64,000 nt of DNA from Achromobacter sp. B7 (GTDB lineage: Bacteria; Pseudomonadota; Gammaproteobacteria; Burkholderiales; Burkholderiaceae_B). The notes beneath the pieces are model-generated. The model did not search any database, was not told the DNA's origin, and saw nothing but the letters and a program-made list of their open reading frames with translations. This document shows, in pieces, positions 25,189 through 34,350 of this stretch. Both the position numbers and the translations under genes were made by a program. Numbering within the stretch: position 1 is the first letter of the stretch; each line of letters begins with the position of its first letter. The stretch spans positions 186,001 to 250,000 of the forward strand of contig NZ_CP032084.1 of NCBI RefSeq assembly GCF_003600685.1. Direction: 5' to 3'.

Positions 25189-27873
25189 ATGGATGTTGGT
25201 TTTCTTGTGTTCGGCCTGGCCGGACTGCTCACTCTGGTTTGCTTCATGCCGCCGTTGGCGGGCCGCCTCAAGCTGCCCTACTCGGTGCTGTTGGCTATCG
25301 TCGGTTGCTTGCTGGGGATTGTGATCCATGTGCACGGCTGGGCGCCCAGCTGGATCGCCGACTTCCTGGATTCGCTGGAACGCTTCGAGATATCGTCCGA
25401 AACCTTCCTGATGGTGTTCCTGCCGGTGCTGCTGTTCGAAACCGCGCTGTCCATGAACGTGCGCCGGTTGATGGACGACATCGGGCCCATTCTGATGATG
25501 GCCATTGTGGCCGTCGTGGTTTGTACCGTGGTGGTGGGCGTGACCCTGGACGCGATCTCGTCCTACGGCCTGGTGGTATGCCTGCTGCTTGGCGCCATCG
25601 TGGCCACGACCGACCCGGTTGCCGTGGTCGGCATTTTCCGCGAGGTGGGCGCGCCCAAGCGCTTGACGACGCTGGTCGAAGGCGAAAGCCTGTTCAACGA
25701 TGCCGCGTCCATCGCCCTGTATTCCGTGCTGCTGGCCGTTCTAGGCGGTCACGGTGAGCTCACCGTCAGCGGCATCTTCAACGACTTCATCGTGCACTTC
25801 ATCGGGGGCGGCATCGCCGGCTTTGCGATGGGGCGGCTGGCCTGCTTCCTGTTTGCCTGGTTGCGCGGCTTTCCCACGGCCGAAATCACGTTGACGCTGA
25901 CGCTGGCCTATCTGTCCTTCTTCATTTCGGAACACTATCTGAACGTCTCGGGCGTGGTCGCGACCGTGATCGCGGGGTTGGTCGTGGGTTCCACCGGCCG
26001 CACGCGCATGTCGCCCACCACCTTCGAATACCTGTCCAGCGCCTGGGAACAGTTCGGCTTCTGGGCAAACTCCCTGATTTTCCTGTTCGCGGCCATGCTC
26101 ATCCCCAAGCTGATGGCGGCCGCCGATTGGCAGGAACTGGTGCTGGTGGCCGTGGTGTTCGTCGCCACCCTGGTGGCGCGCGCCATTGTCGTGTTCGGCC
26201 TGTTGCCGCTGCTGGGGCTGACGCGGCTGGGCACCAAGGTCAGCAACCCCTACAAAGTGGTGATGTTGTGGGGCGGGCTGCGCGGCGCCGTGTCGCTGGC
26301 GCTGGCCCTGGCCGTGACCGAGCAGACCGGCGTGGCGGAAGAGGCGCGCCAGTTCATCGCGGTGGCCACTACCAGTTATGTGCTGCTGACGCTGTTCATC
26401 AACGGCATCAGCCTGCGGCCGCTGATACGCATGCTGGGGCTGAACCAGCTGTCGTCCGTGGAACGCACCATCCGCAACCAGGCGCTGGCCGTGGCCCTGG
26501 AAGACCTGCAAGGCAAGACGGAAGAAGTCGCCAAGACCGAGCACATCGGCACGGAAGTGCGCGACCGCATCCGCGCCGTGTTCGACGCCAGCCTGACCAG
26601 CGTGCACGACGGCCAGGTCAGCCAGATGAGCGACGAGCAGCGCGTCGCCGTGGGCCTGGCCATCGTGGCGCAGCGCGAAGAGGAAATGTTCTTCGACATC
26701 CTGAAAGCGCAGATCGTGGATTGGCGCATGGCGGAAACGCTGCTGGCACGAGCCGAGCGGCTGGAAGACGCCATCCGGCTGGGCGGTGTGCCCGGCTTCG
26801 AGCGCGCCATCGTGCAGGACGTGCGCTATTCCACCGGCTTCCGACTGGCCTTGCGGATGCACTATCTGTTCGGCTTCCAGGGCTGGTTGGCGCGCGAACT
26901 GGGCCAACGGTTTGCCAACTTGATGAGCAAGCGTTCGGTGGCGCAGCGGCTGATCGTGTTCGCCCGCGAACAGATCACGCCCCTGTTGGGCGAAGACGCC
27001 ACCCAGCGCATCGTGGTGCTGCACCAGCGTCGCCTGGACCTGGTCGAAAGCGCCCTGCAGGCGTTGAACCTGCAATATCCGTCGTACGCGCAATGGTTGC
27101 AGGAAAGCTATCTGGGCCGCGTCGCGCGCGAACTTGAACGCATCCGCTACCGCGACATGCTTGAGCAATTCCTGATCAGCGGCGAGGTCTACGCGGATCT
27201 GATGGCGCAGTTGAAAAGCCGCTGGGCGCACATCGACACGCACCCGCCGCTGGATATTGAAATGAGCGCGGCCGAACTGATCAAGCGCGTGCCGCTGTTC
27301 GAGGGCCTATCGCCGGATTCGCTGCGTGCCATCAGCAAGTTGCTCAAGCCGCGTCTGGCGCTGCCCGACCAGCGGGTGCTGACCAAGGGCCGGCACGGCG
27401 AGGAAATGTGCTTCGTGGCGTCGGGCGCCGTGGCGGTGCACCTGCCCGACAACACCATGATCGAACTGGGCAGCGGCGAGTTCTTTGGCGAACTTGGGCT
27501 GCTGGGCGAACAGCAGATCACGCCGGAAGTCACGTCGCTGGGCTACAGCAAGCTGCTGATGCTGACATCGCGCGACTTCCACGCCCTGTTGGCGCGCGAT
27601 GAGCATCTGCGCGAGCGAATCCAGGTGGTGGCCAAGCAGCGGCTGCGCGCCATCGAGGTGTGGAAGCAGTTCTCGCAGGCGTCCCAGGCGGCGGCCACGC
27701 CTTCGCCCGCGCCCGCTTCGGCGCCCAGCCCGGCGCAGGCGGCAGAAGCGGCCGAGGCGGCCGACGCCGCGCGCGAATCCCGCCAGGACGGCCCGGCCGA
27801 CCAGACCGACCAGGCCGGCATGCGCCTGCCCCCCGAGCCCGCGGCCGATGCCCCCGGGGCGGCGTCCCGCTAA
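25189..27873 (+). CDS. CPA1 Na+/H+ antiporter with C-terminal cNMP-binding-type domain
   Basis: An 894-residue protein. Residues 1-410 form a CPA1/NhaP-type antiporter with about twelve helices; the ion site motif ATTDPVAVVGIF and the EGESLFNDAASIALYSVLLA segment are intact. A long helical cytoplasmic region follows. Residues about 696-820 form a cyclic-nucleotide-binding-type domain (LIKRVPLFEGLSPDSLRAI, then ELGSGEFFGELGLLGE). In the phosphate-binding cassette the usual PR-x-AT end reads TPEVTS, so the arginine that holds the cyclic phosphate is missing. The last 55 residues are Ala/Pro-rich. The layout resembles plant SOS1. The ATG at 25189 begins directly with the first helix; its ribosome site is weak. 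Confidence 0.9.
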   Translation: MDVGFLVFGLAGLLTLVCFMPPLAGRLKLPYSVLLAIVGCLLGIVIHVHGWAPSWIADFLDSLERFEISSETFLMVFLPVLLFETALSMNVRRLMDDIGPILMMAIVAVVVCTVVVGVTLDAISSYGLVVCLLLGAIVATTDPVAVVGIFREVGAPKRLTTLVEGESLFNDAASIALYSVLLAVLGGHGELTVSGIFNDFIVHFIGGGIAGFAMGRLACFLFAWLRGFPTAEITLTLTLAYLSFFISEHYLNVSGVVATVIAGLVVGSTGRTRMSPTTFEYLSSAWEQFGFWANSLIFLFAAMLIPKLMAAADWQELVLVAVVFVATLVARAIVVFGLLPLLGLTRLGTKVSNPYKVVMLWGGLRGAVSLALALAVTEQTGVAEEARQFIAVATTSYVLLTLFINGISLRPLIRMLGLNQLSSVERTIRNQALAVALEDLQGKTEEVAKTEHIGTEVRDRIRAVFDASLTSVHDGQVSQMSDEQRVAVGLAIVAQREEEMFFDILKAQIVDWRMAETLLARAERLEDAIRLGGVPGFERAIVQDVRYSTGFRLALRMHYLFGFQGWLARELGQRFANLMSKRSVAQRLIVFAREQITPLLGEDATQRIVVLHQRRLDLVESALQALNLQYPSYAQWLQESYLGRVARELERIRYRDMLEQFLISGEVYADLMAQLKSRWAHIDTHPPLDIEMSAAELIKRVPLFEGLSPDSLRAISKLLKPRLALPDQRVLTKGRHGEEMCFVASGAVAVHLPDNTMIELGSGEFFGELGLLGEQQITPEVTSLGYSKLLMLTSRDFHALLARDEHLRERIQVVAKQRLRAIEVWKQFSQASQAAATPSPAPASAPSPAQAAEAAEAADAARESRQDGPADQTDQAGMRLPPEPAADAPGAASR

Positions 27874-27879
27874 GTCAGG

Positions 27880-28686
27880 TCAGATCTGGCCGGCGGCGCG
27901 GCGTTGCATGATGTCTTCGACAATCACCAGCGCCGCCTCCAGCGTGAACTCGCCTTCTTCGATCTGGCGCAGCACGGTGGCCACATCCAGCGTGGCGATC
28001 TCCATCACTTCGCCGTCCCGGTTGGCGGGGCGGGCATCGGCGGCCAGCACGCAGGTGCTGGTCAGCACGTCCTCCACCTGATAGCCCTCGGGCAACCGGC
28101 GGTGAATGCGCAGGATGGTGCGTAGCGGCGTGCGCCGGGCCAGATGGTGCGGGTCCAGGCCGGCTTCCTCGCCGCATTCGCGCACCAGCGCCAGCTCCAG
28201 GTCTTCGCCGCTACCGGCCAGCCCGCCGACCAGGGTGTCCCACATACCGGGATCGGTGGACTTGCTTAACGCGCGTCGCGCCACCCACATGCGGCCGTCC
28301 GGCGTCCAGGCACTAAGGTGCACCGCGTGCGTCAGCAGGCCCAGCGGGCGCACCGCCGCCCGTTCGATCACGCCGACGGGTTCGTTGCCGTCCATCACGT
28401 CCAGCAGTTCATCGCGCCAGCCGCGCAAGCAGTTGGCTTGGCGCAACAGTTGCGCGGTGTTTTCCAGCACGGCGTTCAACTCCGCGCCCGGTTTCAGGTG
28501 CGCGCCGATGTGCAGCGCGGCCTCGTCGCAGACGATGCCGGGGGCGTCGCGCAGGGCGTCGCAGGCCGCATGCGTGGCCCAGCCGCAGCGCCGGCCCGCC
28601 ACATATAAAACGTGCGCGCCGTCGGGGGCGGGTTGCTGCGCGCGGGCGCACAGGTCGGCATACAGATCGGACAACTGCTTGGGCAT
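27880..28686 (-). CDS. Nudix hydrolase with DUF4743-type N-terminal domain
   Basis: A 268-residue protein. Residues 1-115 match the DUF4743 pattern (LGLLTHAVHLSAWTPDGRMW marks its junction with the Nudix fold), and residues about 120-250 form a Nudix domain. The Nudix box GGLAGSGEDLELALVRECGE, followed by EAGL, keeps all catalytic glutamates. This architecture is shared with proteins related to the C-terminal part of yeast thiamine pyrophosphokinase; the substrate in bacteria is not established. ATG at 28686. It converges on the antiporter with six bases between stop codons. Confidence 0.88.
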   Translation of the reverse strand: MPKQLSDLYADLCARAQQPAPDGAHVLYVAGRRCGWATHAACDALRDAPGIVCDEAALHIGAHLKPGAELNAVLENTAQLLRQANCLRGWRDELLDVMDGNEPVGVIERAAVRPLGLLTHAVHLSAWTPDGRMWVARRALSKSTDPGMWDTLVGGLAGSGEDLELALVRECGEEAGLDPHHLARRTPLRTILRIHRRLPEGYQVEDVLTSTCVLAADARPANRDGEVMEIATLDVATVLRQIEEGEFTLEAALVIVEDIMQRRAAGQI

Positions 28687-28986
28687 CTTGGCGTGTTGTG
28701 ATGAGGGTGGCGACGATTTTATGCCACACGGTTTGCGGCGCGCGTCAAGGGTCGAACGCGGGGCGAGCGCAGATGGGGGCAGGCCCCTTTTATTCAAGTG
28801 CCTTGTCTTACATCTATTTGCGTGTCCGCTATAATCCGCCAGTTTCTTTGTGATTTCGAGTGGGAACGCGGGGGCCGCTCTATCTCCCTGCTTAACCCTG
28901 CCATCTAATAATTGCGCGTAGTCCTGTTGAAGTGACACTCGTGCCACTAGGCGACAAGGGCCCTCGCGCCGTGTTTCGAGGTAAGC
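28687..28986. other. Divergent spacer and long leader of the cytochrome oxidase operon
   Basis: These 300 bases separate the Nudix gene from coxB. They hold the coxB promoter (28808-28835) and a leader of about 145 bases. The leader has an imperfect inverted repeat AGTGACAC-TC-GTGCCACT near 28931-28948. No coding region is seen. Confidence 0.6.
28808..28835 (+). promoter_or_regulatory. Sigma-70 promoter of the cox operon
   Basis: TTACAT (28808-28813), a 16-base spacer and a perfect TATAAT (28830-28835). Transcription would start near 28842. Confidence 0.65.
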
Positions 28987-30144
28987 ATGAAGAAGTGGAG
29001 AGGGATACTGGGGGCTTGTGCGATGCTGATTGGCAGCGTGGCCGGTGCTCAGGTGCAAGACATGCCCGGCGGCCCGAAGGTCAATCAGCTGAACCTGCAT
29101 GAAGGCGTGACCGCAATATCACGCGACATCATGTGGCTGCATTGGATGCTGCTCACGATCTGTATCGTGATCTTCATCGGTGTGTTCGGGGTGATGTTCT
29201 ATTCCATCTGGGCGCACCGCAAATCTCGCGGGCACAAGGCGGCGACTTTCCACGAGCATCTGGGCGTGGAAGTGGCCTGGACGGTCATCCCCTTCATCAT
29301 CGTCATCGCCATGGCGCTGCCGGCGACCAAGACGGTCGTGGCCATGAAGGACACCTCAAGCGCCGACCTCACCATCAAGGTCACCGGCTATCAATGGAAG
29401 TGGGGCTACGAGTACCTCGACGGCTCTGCCGCCGGCGTCAAGTTCCTGTCCACGCTGTCCACGCCCCGCGCGCAGATCGAGAACCGCGAGCCCAAGGGCG
29501 AGTTCTATCTGATGGAAGTGGACAACCACATGGTGGTGCCGGTGGACAAAAAGGTCCGGGTCGTGCTGACCGCGGCCGATGTGATCCACTCGTGGATGAT
29601 CCCCGACTTCGGCGTCAAGCAGGACGCCATCCCCGGCTTCCTGCGCGACGCCTGGTTCCGTGCCGATACCCCGGGCATCTACCGGGGCCAGTGCGCCGAA
29701 CTGTGCGGCAAGGACCACGCCTTCATGCCCATCGTTGTCGAAGTCCTGGCGCAAGCGGACTACGATAAGTGGGTTGAAGACCAAAAGAAGAAAATGGCGG
29801 CAAACGCCGACGATCCTAATAAAGAGTGGACGGAAACCGAACTGGTTGCCCGTGGCGAAAAAGTCTTCGCCGCGAATTGCGTGGCCTGTCACCAGGCCAA
29901 CGGCAAGGGCATCCCGGGCAGCTTCCCGGCACTCGACGGAGACAAGGTTGTTCTAGGCCCCAAGGCGGGCCAGATCAACACCGTGCTCAAGGGCAAGCCC
30001 GGCACCGCGATGGCGGCATTTGGCGGGCAGCTCAATGATGTCGAGATCGCAGCGGTCATCAGCTATACACGCCATGCCTGGAGCAATGCAGGCAAGGGGC
30101 AGGACCCGACGGTTCTACCGAAGGACGTTGCGGCCGCGCGTTGA
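28987..30144 (+). CDS. coxB: Cytochrome c oxidase subunit II with fused cytochrome c domain (caa3 type)
   Basis: The 385-residue CuA-bearing subunit of the terminal oxidase, which takes electrons into the enzyme on the periplasmic side. A signal peptide is followed by two membrane helices (about residues 42-66 and 88-110). The cupredoxin domain then holds the CuA ligands C236 and C240 in RGQCAELCGKDHAFM. A C-terminal cytochrome c domain carries the heme site C298-V-A-C301-H302. The fused heme domain makes this a caa3-type oxidase. First gene of the cox cluster; RBS is GAGG before the ATG. Confidence 0.97.
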   Translation: MKKWRGILGACAMLIGSVAGAQVQDMPGGPKVNQLNLHEGVTAISRDIMWLHWMLLTICIVIFIGVFGVMFYSIWAHRKSRGHKAATFHEHLGVEVAWTVIPFIIVIAMALPATKTVVAMKDTSSADLTIKVTGYQWKWGYEYLDGSAAGVKFLSTLSTPRAQIENREPKGEFYLMEVDNHMVVPVDKKVRVVLTAADVIHSWMIPDFGVKQDAIPGFLRDAWFRADTPGIYRGQCAELCGKDHAFMPIVVEVLAQADYDKWVEDQKKKMAANADDPNKEWTETELVARGEKVFAANCVACHQANGKGIPGSFPALDGDKVVLGPKAGQINTVLKGKPGTAMAAFGGQLNDVEIAAVISYTRHAWSNAGKGQDPTVLPKDVAAAR

Positions 30145-30201
30145 TCGCGCAGCCCTGCGCCCTACACCGATAGAACCGGTTCCGTTTAGTTAGAGATACC
30201 C

Positions 30202-30228
30202 TGCCGGTCCCGTGGATCGGGGCCGGCA
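30202..30228 (+). other. Hairpin between coxB and coxA
   Basis: TGCCGGTCCCG and CGGGGCCGGCA form an 11-bp stem (one G-U pair) with a five-base loop, ten bases before the coxA ribosome site AAGGAG. No U-run follows, so it is more likely an mRNA-processing or stability element than a full terminator. Confidence 0.5.
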
Positions 30229-30249
30229 CTCAGCAGGAAGGAGTCCATC

Positions 30250-31857
30250 ATGAGCAGCGTCACTGTAGACCACGTGTCGCCGGGCCACGGCCACGGTCAC
30301 GATGACCACCACCACGCCATGCCTTCGGGTTGGCGTCGCTGGCTTTTCGCCACGAACCATAAAGACATCGGGACGATGTATCTCATCTTCTCGTTTGCCA
30401 TGTTGCTGGAAGGCGGCACGCTAGCCTTGCTGCTGCGTACCGAATTGTTCGAGCCGGGCCTGCAATTCTTCCGCCCCGAACTGTTCAACCAGTTCACCAC
30501 CATGCACGGCATCATCATGGTGTTCGGCGCCATCATGCCGGCCTTCGTGGGCTTTGCGAACTGGATGATCCCGATGCAGATCGGCGCATCCGACATGGCG
30601 TTCGCGCGCATGAACAACTTCAGCTTCTGGTTGCTGCCGGTGGCAGCCATCATGCTGACGGCCTCGTTCTTCGTGCCGGGTGGCGCCACCGCCGCCGGCT
30701 GGACGCTGTACGCACCGCTGTCGTTGCAGATGGGTCCGGGCATGGACCTGGGCATTTTTGCGATGCACTTGATGGGCGCGTCCTCGATCATGGGCGCGAT
30801 CAACATCATCGTGACCATCCTGAACATGCGCGCCCCCGGCCTCACGCTGATGAAGATGCCGCTGTTCTGCTGGACCTGGCTGATCACCGCGTTCCTGCTG
30901 CTGGCCGTGATGCCGGTGCTGGCCGCCGCCATCACCATGGTGCTGACCGACCGCCACTTCGGCACGGGCTTCTTTAACGCCGCCGCCGGTGGCGACCCGG
31001 TTCTGTACCAGCACGTGTTCTGGTTCTTCGGGCACCCCGAGGTCTACATCATGATCTTGCCGGCGTTCGGTATCGTGTCGGCCATCGTGCCCGCGTTCGC
31101 CCGCAAGAAGCTGTTCGGCTACGCCTCGATGGTGTACGCCACCGCGTCCATTGCCGTGCTGTCGTTCATCGTGTGGGCCCACCACATGTTCACGACGGGC
31201 ATGCCGGTCACCGGCCAGCTTTACTTCATGTACGCCACCATGCTCATCTCCATCCCCACCGGGGTGAAGGTGTTCAACTGGGTCGCCACCATGTGGCGCG
31301 GCTCCATGACGTTCGAAACGCCGATGCTGTTCTCGATCGGCTTCATCTTCGTGTTCACCATGGGCGGCTTTACCGGCCTGATCCTGTCGGTGGCGCCCAT
31401 CGACATCCAGGTGCACGACACCTATTACGTGGTGGCGCACTTCCACTACGTGCTGGTGGCCGGTTCGCTGTTCGCGCTGTTCGCGGGCGCTTACTACTGG
31501 GTGCCGAAGTGGACGGGCCGCATGTACAGCGAAAAGCTGGGCAAGCTGCACTTCTGGTCCACGCTGATTTCCTTCAACGTGACTTTCTTCCCCATGCACT
31601 TCCTGGGGCTGGCCGGCATGCCGCGTCGCTACGCCGACTACGCCGCGCAATTCACGACCTTCCACCAGATGGCCACCATCGGCGCGTTCTGGTTCGGCCT
31701 GTCGCAGCTGATCTTCCTGTGGGCGATCATTCGTTGCTACATGGGCAAGGGTGAACCCGCGGCCGCCAAGCCGTGGGAAGGCGCCGAAGGGCTGGAATGG
31801 ACGGTGCCTTCGCCCGCCCCGTTCCACACCTTCGAAATTCCGCCCGAAGTGAAGTAA
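30250..31857 (+). CDS. coxA: Cytochrome c oxidase subunit I
   Basis: The catalytic subunit (535 residues, twelve helices) of the aa3/caa3 oxidase, holding heme a and the heme a3-CuB site where oxygen is reduced. [20 protein letters not shown] contains a heme a histidine. [20 protein letters not shown] has the CuB histidine-tyrosine pair, WAHHMFTTG the other CuB ligands, and [14 protein letters not shown] the heme a3 and a ligands. The N-terminus is unusually His-rich ([11 protein letters not shown], residues about 13-23), a possible metal-binding lead. Strong ribosome site AAGGAG. Confidence 0.98.
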   Translation: MSSVTVDHVSPGHGHGHDDHHHAMPSGWRRWLFATNHKDIGTMYLIFSFAMLLEGGTLALLLRTELFEPGLQFFRPELFNQFTTMHGIIMVFGAIMPAFVGFANWMIPMQIGASDMAFARMNNFSFWLLPVAAIMLTASFFVPGGATAAGWTLYAPLSLQMGPGMDLGIFAMHLMGASSIMGAINIIVTILNMRAPGLTLMKMPLFCWTWLITAFLLLAVMPVLAAAITMVLTDRHFGTGFFNAAAGGDPVLYQHVFWFFGHPEVYIMILPAFGIVSAIVPAFARKKLFGYASMVYATASIAVLSFIVWAHHMFTTGMPVTGQLYFMYATMLISIPTGVKVFNWVATMWRGSMTFETPMLFSIGFIFVFTMGGFTGLILSVAPIDIQVHDTYYVVAHFHYVLVAGSLFALFAGAYYWVPKWTGRMYSEKLGKLHFWSTLISFNVTFFPMHFLGLAGMPRRYADYAAQFTTFHQMATIGAFWFGLSQLIFLWAIIRCYMGKGEPAAAKPWEGAEGLEWTVPSPAPFHTFEIPPEVK

Positions 31858-31887
31858 ACCGTCTTCCACGATCCAGGTAGCACAGCA

Positions 31888-32013
31888 ATGACTCCCGAGC
31901 AGCGCCGCCGTAACAAGATTGCAGGATGGGTCCTCGTGGCCTTCGTCATTGCCGTGTTCGGCTGGACCGTGTTTCGCGGTGCGGCGCTGCTGACGGGCAA
32001 CGCGGTCGGTTAG
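31888..32013 (+). CDS. Small cytochrome-oxidase assembly-type membrane protein (41 aa)
   Basis: A 41-residue single-helix protein (MTPEQRRRNKIAGWVLVAF begins it) between coxA and the DUF2970 gene. Similar small proteins, annotated as cytochrome oxidase small assembly protein, occur at this place in many beta-proteobacteria. The basic N-terminus and one membrane segment predict an N-in topology. Its function is not established. In related clusters the Cox11/CtaG gene comes next; here it does not. Confidence 0.75.
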   Translation: MTPEQRRRNKIAGWVLVAFVIAVFGWTVFRGAALLTGNAVG

Positions 32014-32021
32014 GCCCCTTT

Positions 32022-32246
32022 ATGAGCGACGACCTGCACGAAACCTCACGCCGCAAGCTCAGTTTCCTTCAGACGATGAAGGCGGTGGCGTGGGGGTTCT
32101 TTGGCGTACGCAAGGGCGCGGGCTACCGGGAAGACAGCGCCAAGCTGAACCCGGTGCACGTGATTCTGGCTGGGCTGCTGGCGGCGGCAATCTTCGTGAC
32201 TGTGCTGGTATTAATTGTGCGTTGGGCCGTTTCCAGCCTGACTTGA
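32022..32246 (+). CDS. DUF2970 family small membrane protein
   Basis: A 74-residue protein: a soluble N-terminus with the DUF2970 pattern LSFLQTMKAVAWGFFGVRKG, then NPVHVILAGLLAAAIFVTVL forming the single membrane helix. The family occurs in cox operons of beta-proteobacteria and has no proven role; assembly or stability of the oxidase is the likely guess. It starts eight bases after the previous small gene and lies 36 bases before coxC. Confidence 0.85.
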   Translation: MSDDLHETSRRKLSFLQTMKAVAWGFFGVRKGAGYREDSAKLNPVHVILAGLLAAAIFVTVLVLIVRWAVSSLT

Positions 32247-32282
32247 ATCACTTAAATCTAAATCTGTACCAGGGAGAAAGCC

Positions 32283-33158
32283 ATGAGTGCAAGCCACTCG
32301 GTTCAAGGTAAAGAGGCACCGTACTACTTTGTGCCCGCCGACTCGGGGCATCCCGTGCGTACGGCGGTGGCGCTGCTGTTCATGGGGCTGGGCGCCGCGG
32401 GCTGGATCAACGGGGTCAGCTGGGCAAAATGGTCCGTGCTGGCGGGCTTTATCGGTTTGATCGTGGTGCTGTATTACTGGTTCGGCGACGCCATCCAGGA
32501 ATCCGAAGCCGGCCTGAACAGCAAGCGCATCGACGGTTCGTACCGCTGGGGCATGAGCTGGTTCATTTTCTCGGAAGTGATGTTCTTCGCGGCGTTCTTC
32601 GGTGCGCTCTGGTACACCCGCACCATCACCACGCCGTGGCTGGGCGACATCGATCACCGCCTGATGCTGTGGCCCGACTTCAAGGCCGCATGGCCCAACT
32701 TCGGGCCGGCCGGCGTAGTCGAAGAGTTCCAGACGGTAGGCCCGTTCTGGCTGCCCACGATCAACACCGCGCTGCTGCTTTCCTCGGGCGTCACGCTGAC
32801 CATCGCGCACCACGCGCTGCGCGAAAACCATCGTGGCAAGACGATGTTCTGGCTGGCCGCCACGGTCATCCTGGGCTTTATCTTCGTGGCCTGTCAGGCC
32901 GCCGAATACCATCACGCCTATACCGAACTGAACCTGAAATTCAATTCGGGCGCGTACGGTTCGCTGTTCTACATGCTGACCGGTTTCCACGGATTCCACG
33001 TGATCCTGGGCGCCACCATGCTGACGGTGATTCTGGTGCGCTTGATGCGCGGGCACTTCACCGCCGATCATCACTTCGGCTTTGAAGGCGCCGCGTGGTA
33101 CTGGCACTTTGTGGACGTGGTGTGGCTGGGCCTGTACCTGTTTGTGTACTGGTTCTAG
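32283..33158 (+). CDS. coxC: Cytochrome c oxidase subunit III
   Basis: A 291-residue, seven-helix subunit that stabilises the oxidase and its proton uptake. Typical segments are GMSWFIFSEVMFFAAFFGAL with the conserved glutamate, ACQAAEYHHAY, FYMLTGFHGFHVILG and a C-terminal WYWHFVDVVWLGLYLFVYWF. Ribosome site GGGAG before the ATG. A terminator follows, so coxBAC and the two small genes form one unit apart from the assembly genes downstream. Confidence 0.97.
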   Translation: MSASHSVQGKEAPYYFVPADSGHPVRTAVALLFMGLGAAGWINGVSWAKWSVLAGFIGLIVVLYYWFGDAIQESEAGLNSKRIDGSYRWGMSWFIFSEVMFFAAFFGALWYTRTITTPWLGDIDHRLMLWPDFKAAWPNFGPAGVVEEFQTVGPFWLPTINTALLLSSGVTLTIAHHALRENHRGKTMFWLAATVILGFIFVACQAAEYHHAYTELNLKFNSGAYGSLFYMLTGFHGFHVILGATMLTVILVRLMRGHFTADHHFGFEGAAWYWHFVDVVWLGLYLFVYWF

Positions 33159-33177
33159 GCTGGCGGCGCCGCAAGTT

Positions 33178-33232
33178 GGGCGCCGCGCGGGAACTCCAGG
33201 GCGATAACCCTGTCGATTAACGCGCGGCGCCC
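33178..33232 (+). terminator. Long two-tier terminator after coxC
   Basis: A 12-bp perfect stem (GGGCGCCGCGCG at 33178-33189 with its complement at 33221-33232) encloses a second small stem (CAGGG and CCCTG), and is followed by the T-rich GATTCCTTTT. It closes the coxBAC transcript; a minus-strand gene also ends nearby, so it may work both ways. Confidence 0.75.
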
Positions 33233-33271
33233 GATTCCTTTTCAGGCTTGCCGCACGCCGGGGCCGGCGCG

Positions 33272-33472
33272 TCAGCGCAGGCCCGTGCTCTCGATCCAGC
33301 CCATGTGGTGGGCGAACAGCACAAACAGAAACAGGGCAACCGATAGCCCGATGCGCACGGTCAGCGCATTGACGGTGCGGCTGGTGGACCCTTTGTCCCG
33401 CATCAGATAGACCAGGGCGGATGCCAGACTGGCCAGAATTCCGATGAAGGCCAGTACGACGAAAACGCGCAT
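33272..33472 (-). CDS. Twin transmembrane small protein (DUF2909-like)
   Basis: A 66-residue protein on the opposite strand to the rest of the cox cluster. It begins MRVFVVLAFIGILASLASAL, then a charged loop (MRDKGSTSRTVNALT), then a second helix (VRIGLSVALFLFVLFAHHMG). Two-helix proteins of this kind are commonly found in beta-proteobacterial cox clusters. GGAGACC precedes the ATG. Its start is only 36 bases from the SURF1 start, so the two are divergently expressed from one tiny spacer. Confidence 0.75.
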   Translation of the reverse strand: MRVFVVLAFIGILASLASALVYLMRDKGSTSRTVNALTVRIGLSVALFLFVLFAHHMGWIESTGLR

Positions 33473-33508
33473 GGTGGTCTCCGGACAAAACAGAGTTAGC
33501 AACGATAC

Positions 33509-34315
33509 ATGGCCCGACCGCATTCAACCCGCAACACCATAGCCGCCTTGATTCTGCTTGGCGTTGCCGTGGTGATTCTGGCGTCGCTCGGGCAGTGGCA
33601 GTTGCGTCGCAGCGATGAGCGACGCGCCATTCTGGCCGCTATCGAAGCGGGCCGCAAGCAAGCGCCGGTGATGCTCACGCCCGCTACCCCGTCCGATGAC
33701 CTGACGCCGTGGCGCGTGGCGCAGGCTACGGGCGCGTGGCTGCCGCAATTCAGTGTACTGCTGGACAATCGCAACCACGAAGGGCGGCCGGGCTACTGGC
33801 TGGCCACGCCGCTGTTGCTGGATGCCTCGTCGCGCCAGGCCGTGCTGGTGCTGCGCGGCTGGTTGCCCCGCGTCATGCCGGGCCAGGGCGAACCCGCGCT
33901 GCCCGCCACGCCGCAAGGCCCGCAGACCATCACCGGCGAAATGGCCGAACGCGTGCCGCGCATGTTCGAATTGTGGTCGCTGGGTGGGCAGGACCAATCC
34001 GCCCTGCCGGCCACGTGGCCCGTCGCGGGCGGCAGGTTGCCGCAGGTCCAGAACTTGCCGCTGGACGCCTATGCCCGCGCAACGGGGCTGAACCTGCTGC
34101 CTGTCGTGCTGACCCAGACCGGCCAGCCCGGCCAGAACAGTGCCGACGGCCTGGTGCGGGACTGGCCGCAGCCGCCGGTGGACTTTCAGAAAAACACGTC
34201 TTACGCCGTGCAGTGGTTTGCGTTTGCTTCGATTGCCGCCATCGCATGGCTGGTGGTGCTGGGGGGCGCCATCAAGCGCATGCGCCAGCGCGCGGGACAA
34301 GGTCCAAAGCCTTGA
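33509..34315 (+). CDS. SURF1-family cytochrome oxidase assembly protein
   Basis: A 268-residue protein with one helix at each end (residues about 9-28 and 239-258) and a periplasmic domain between, the SURF1/Shy1 layout. The motifs SLGQWQLRRSDERRAIL and LDNRNHEGRPGYWLATPLLL are diagnostic, as is FQKNTSYAVQWFAFA near the end. SURF1 helps insert heme a into subunit I. It begins the assembly operon that runs through ctaA, ctaB and sco. Confidence 0.93.
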   Translation: MARPHSTRNTIAALILLGVAVVILASLGQWQLRRSDERRAILAAIEAGRKQAPVMLTPATPSDDLTPWRVAQATGAWLPQFSVLLDNRNHEGRPGYWLATPLLLDASSRQAVLVLRGWLPRVMPGQGEPALPATPQGPQTITGEMAERVPRMFELWSLGGQDQSALPATWPVAGGRLPQVQNLPLDAYARATGLNLLPVVLTQTGQPGQNSADGLVRDWPQPPVDFQKNTSYAVQWFAFASIAAIAWLVVLGGAIKRMRQRAGQGPKP

Positions 34316-34350
34316 GCGCGCATCAATGAAAGACTTTTCCAGGATATAAA

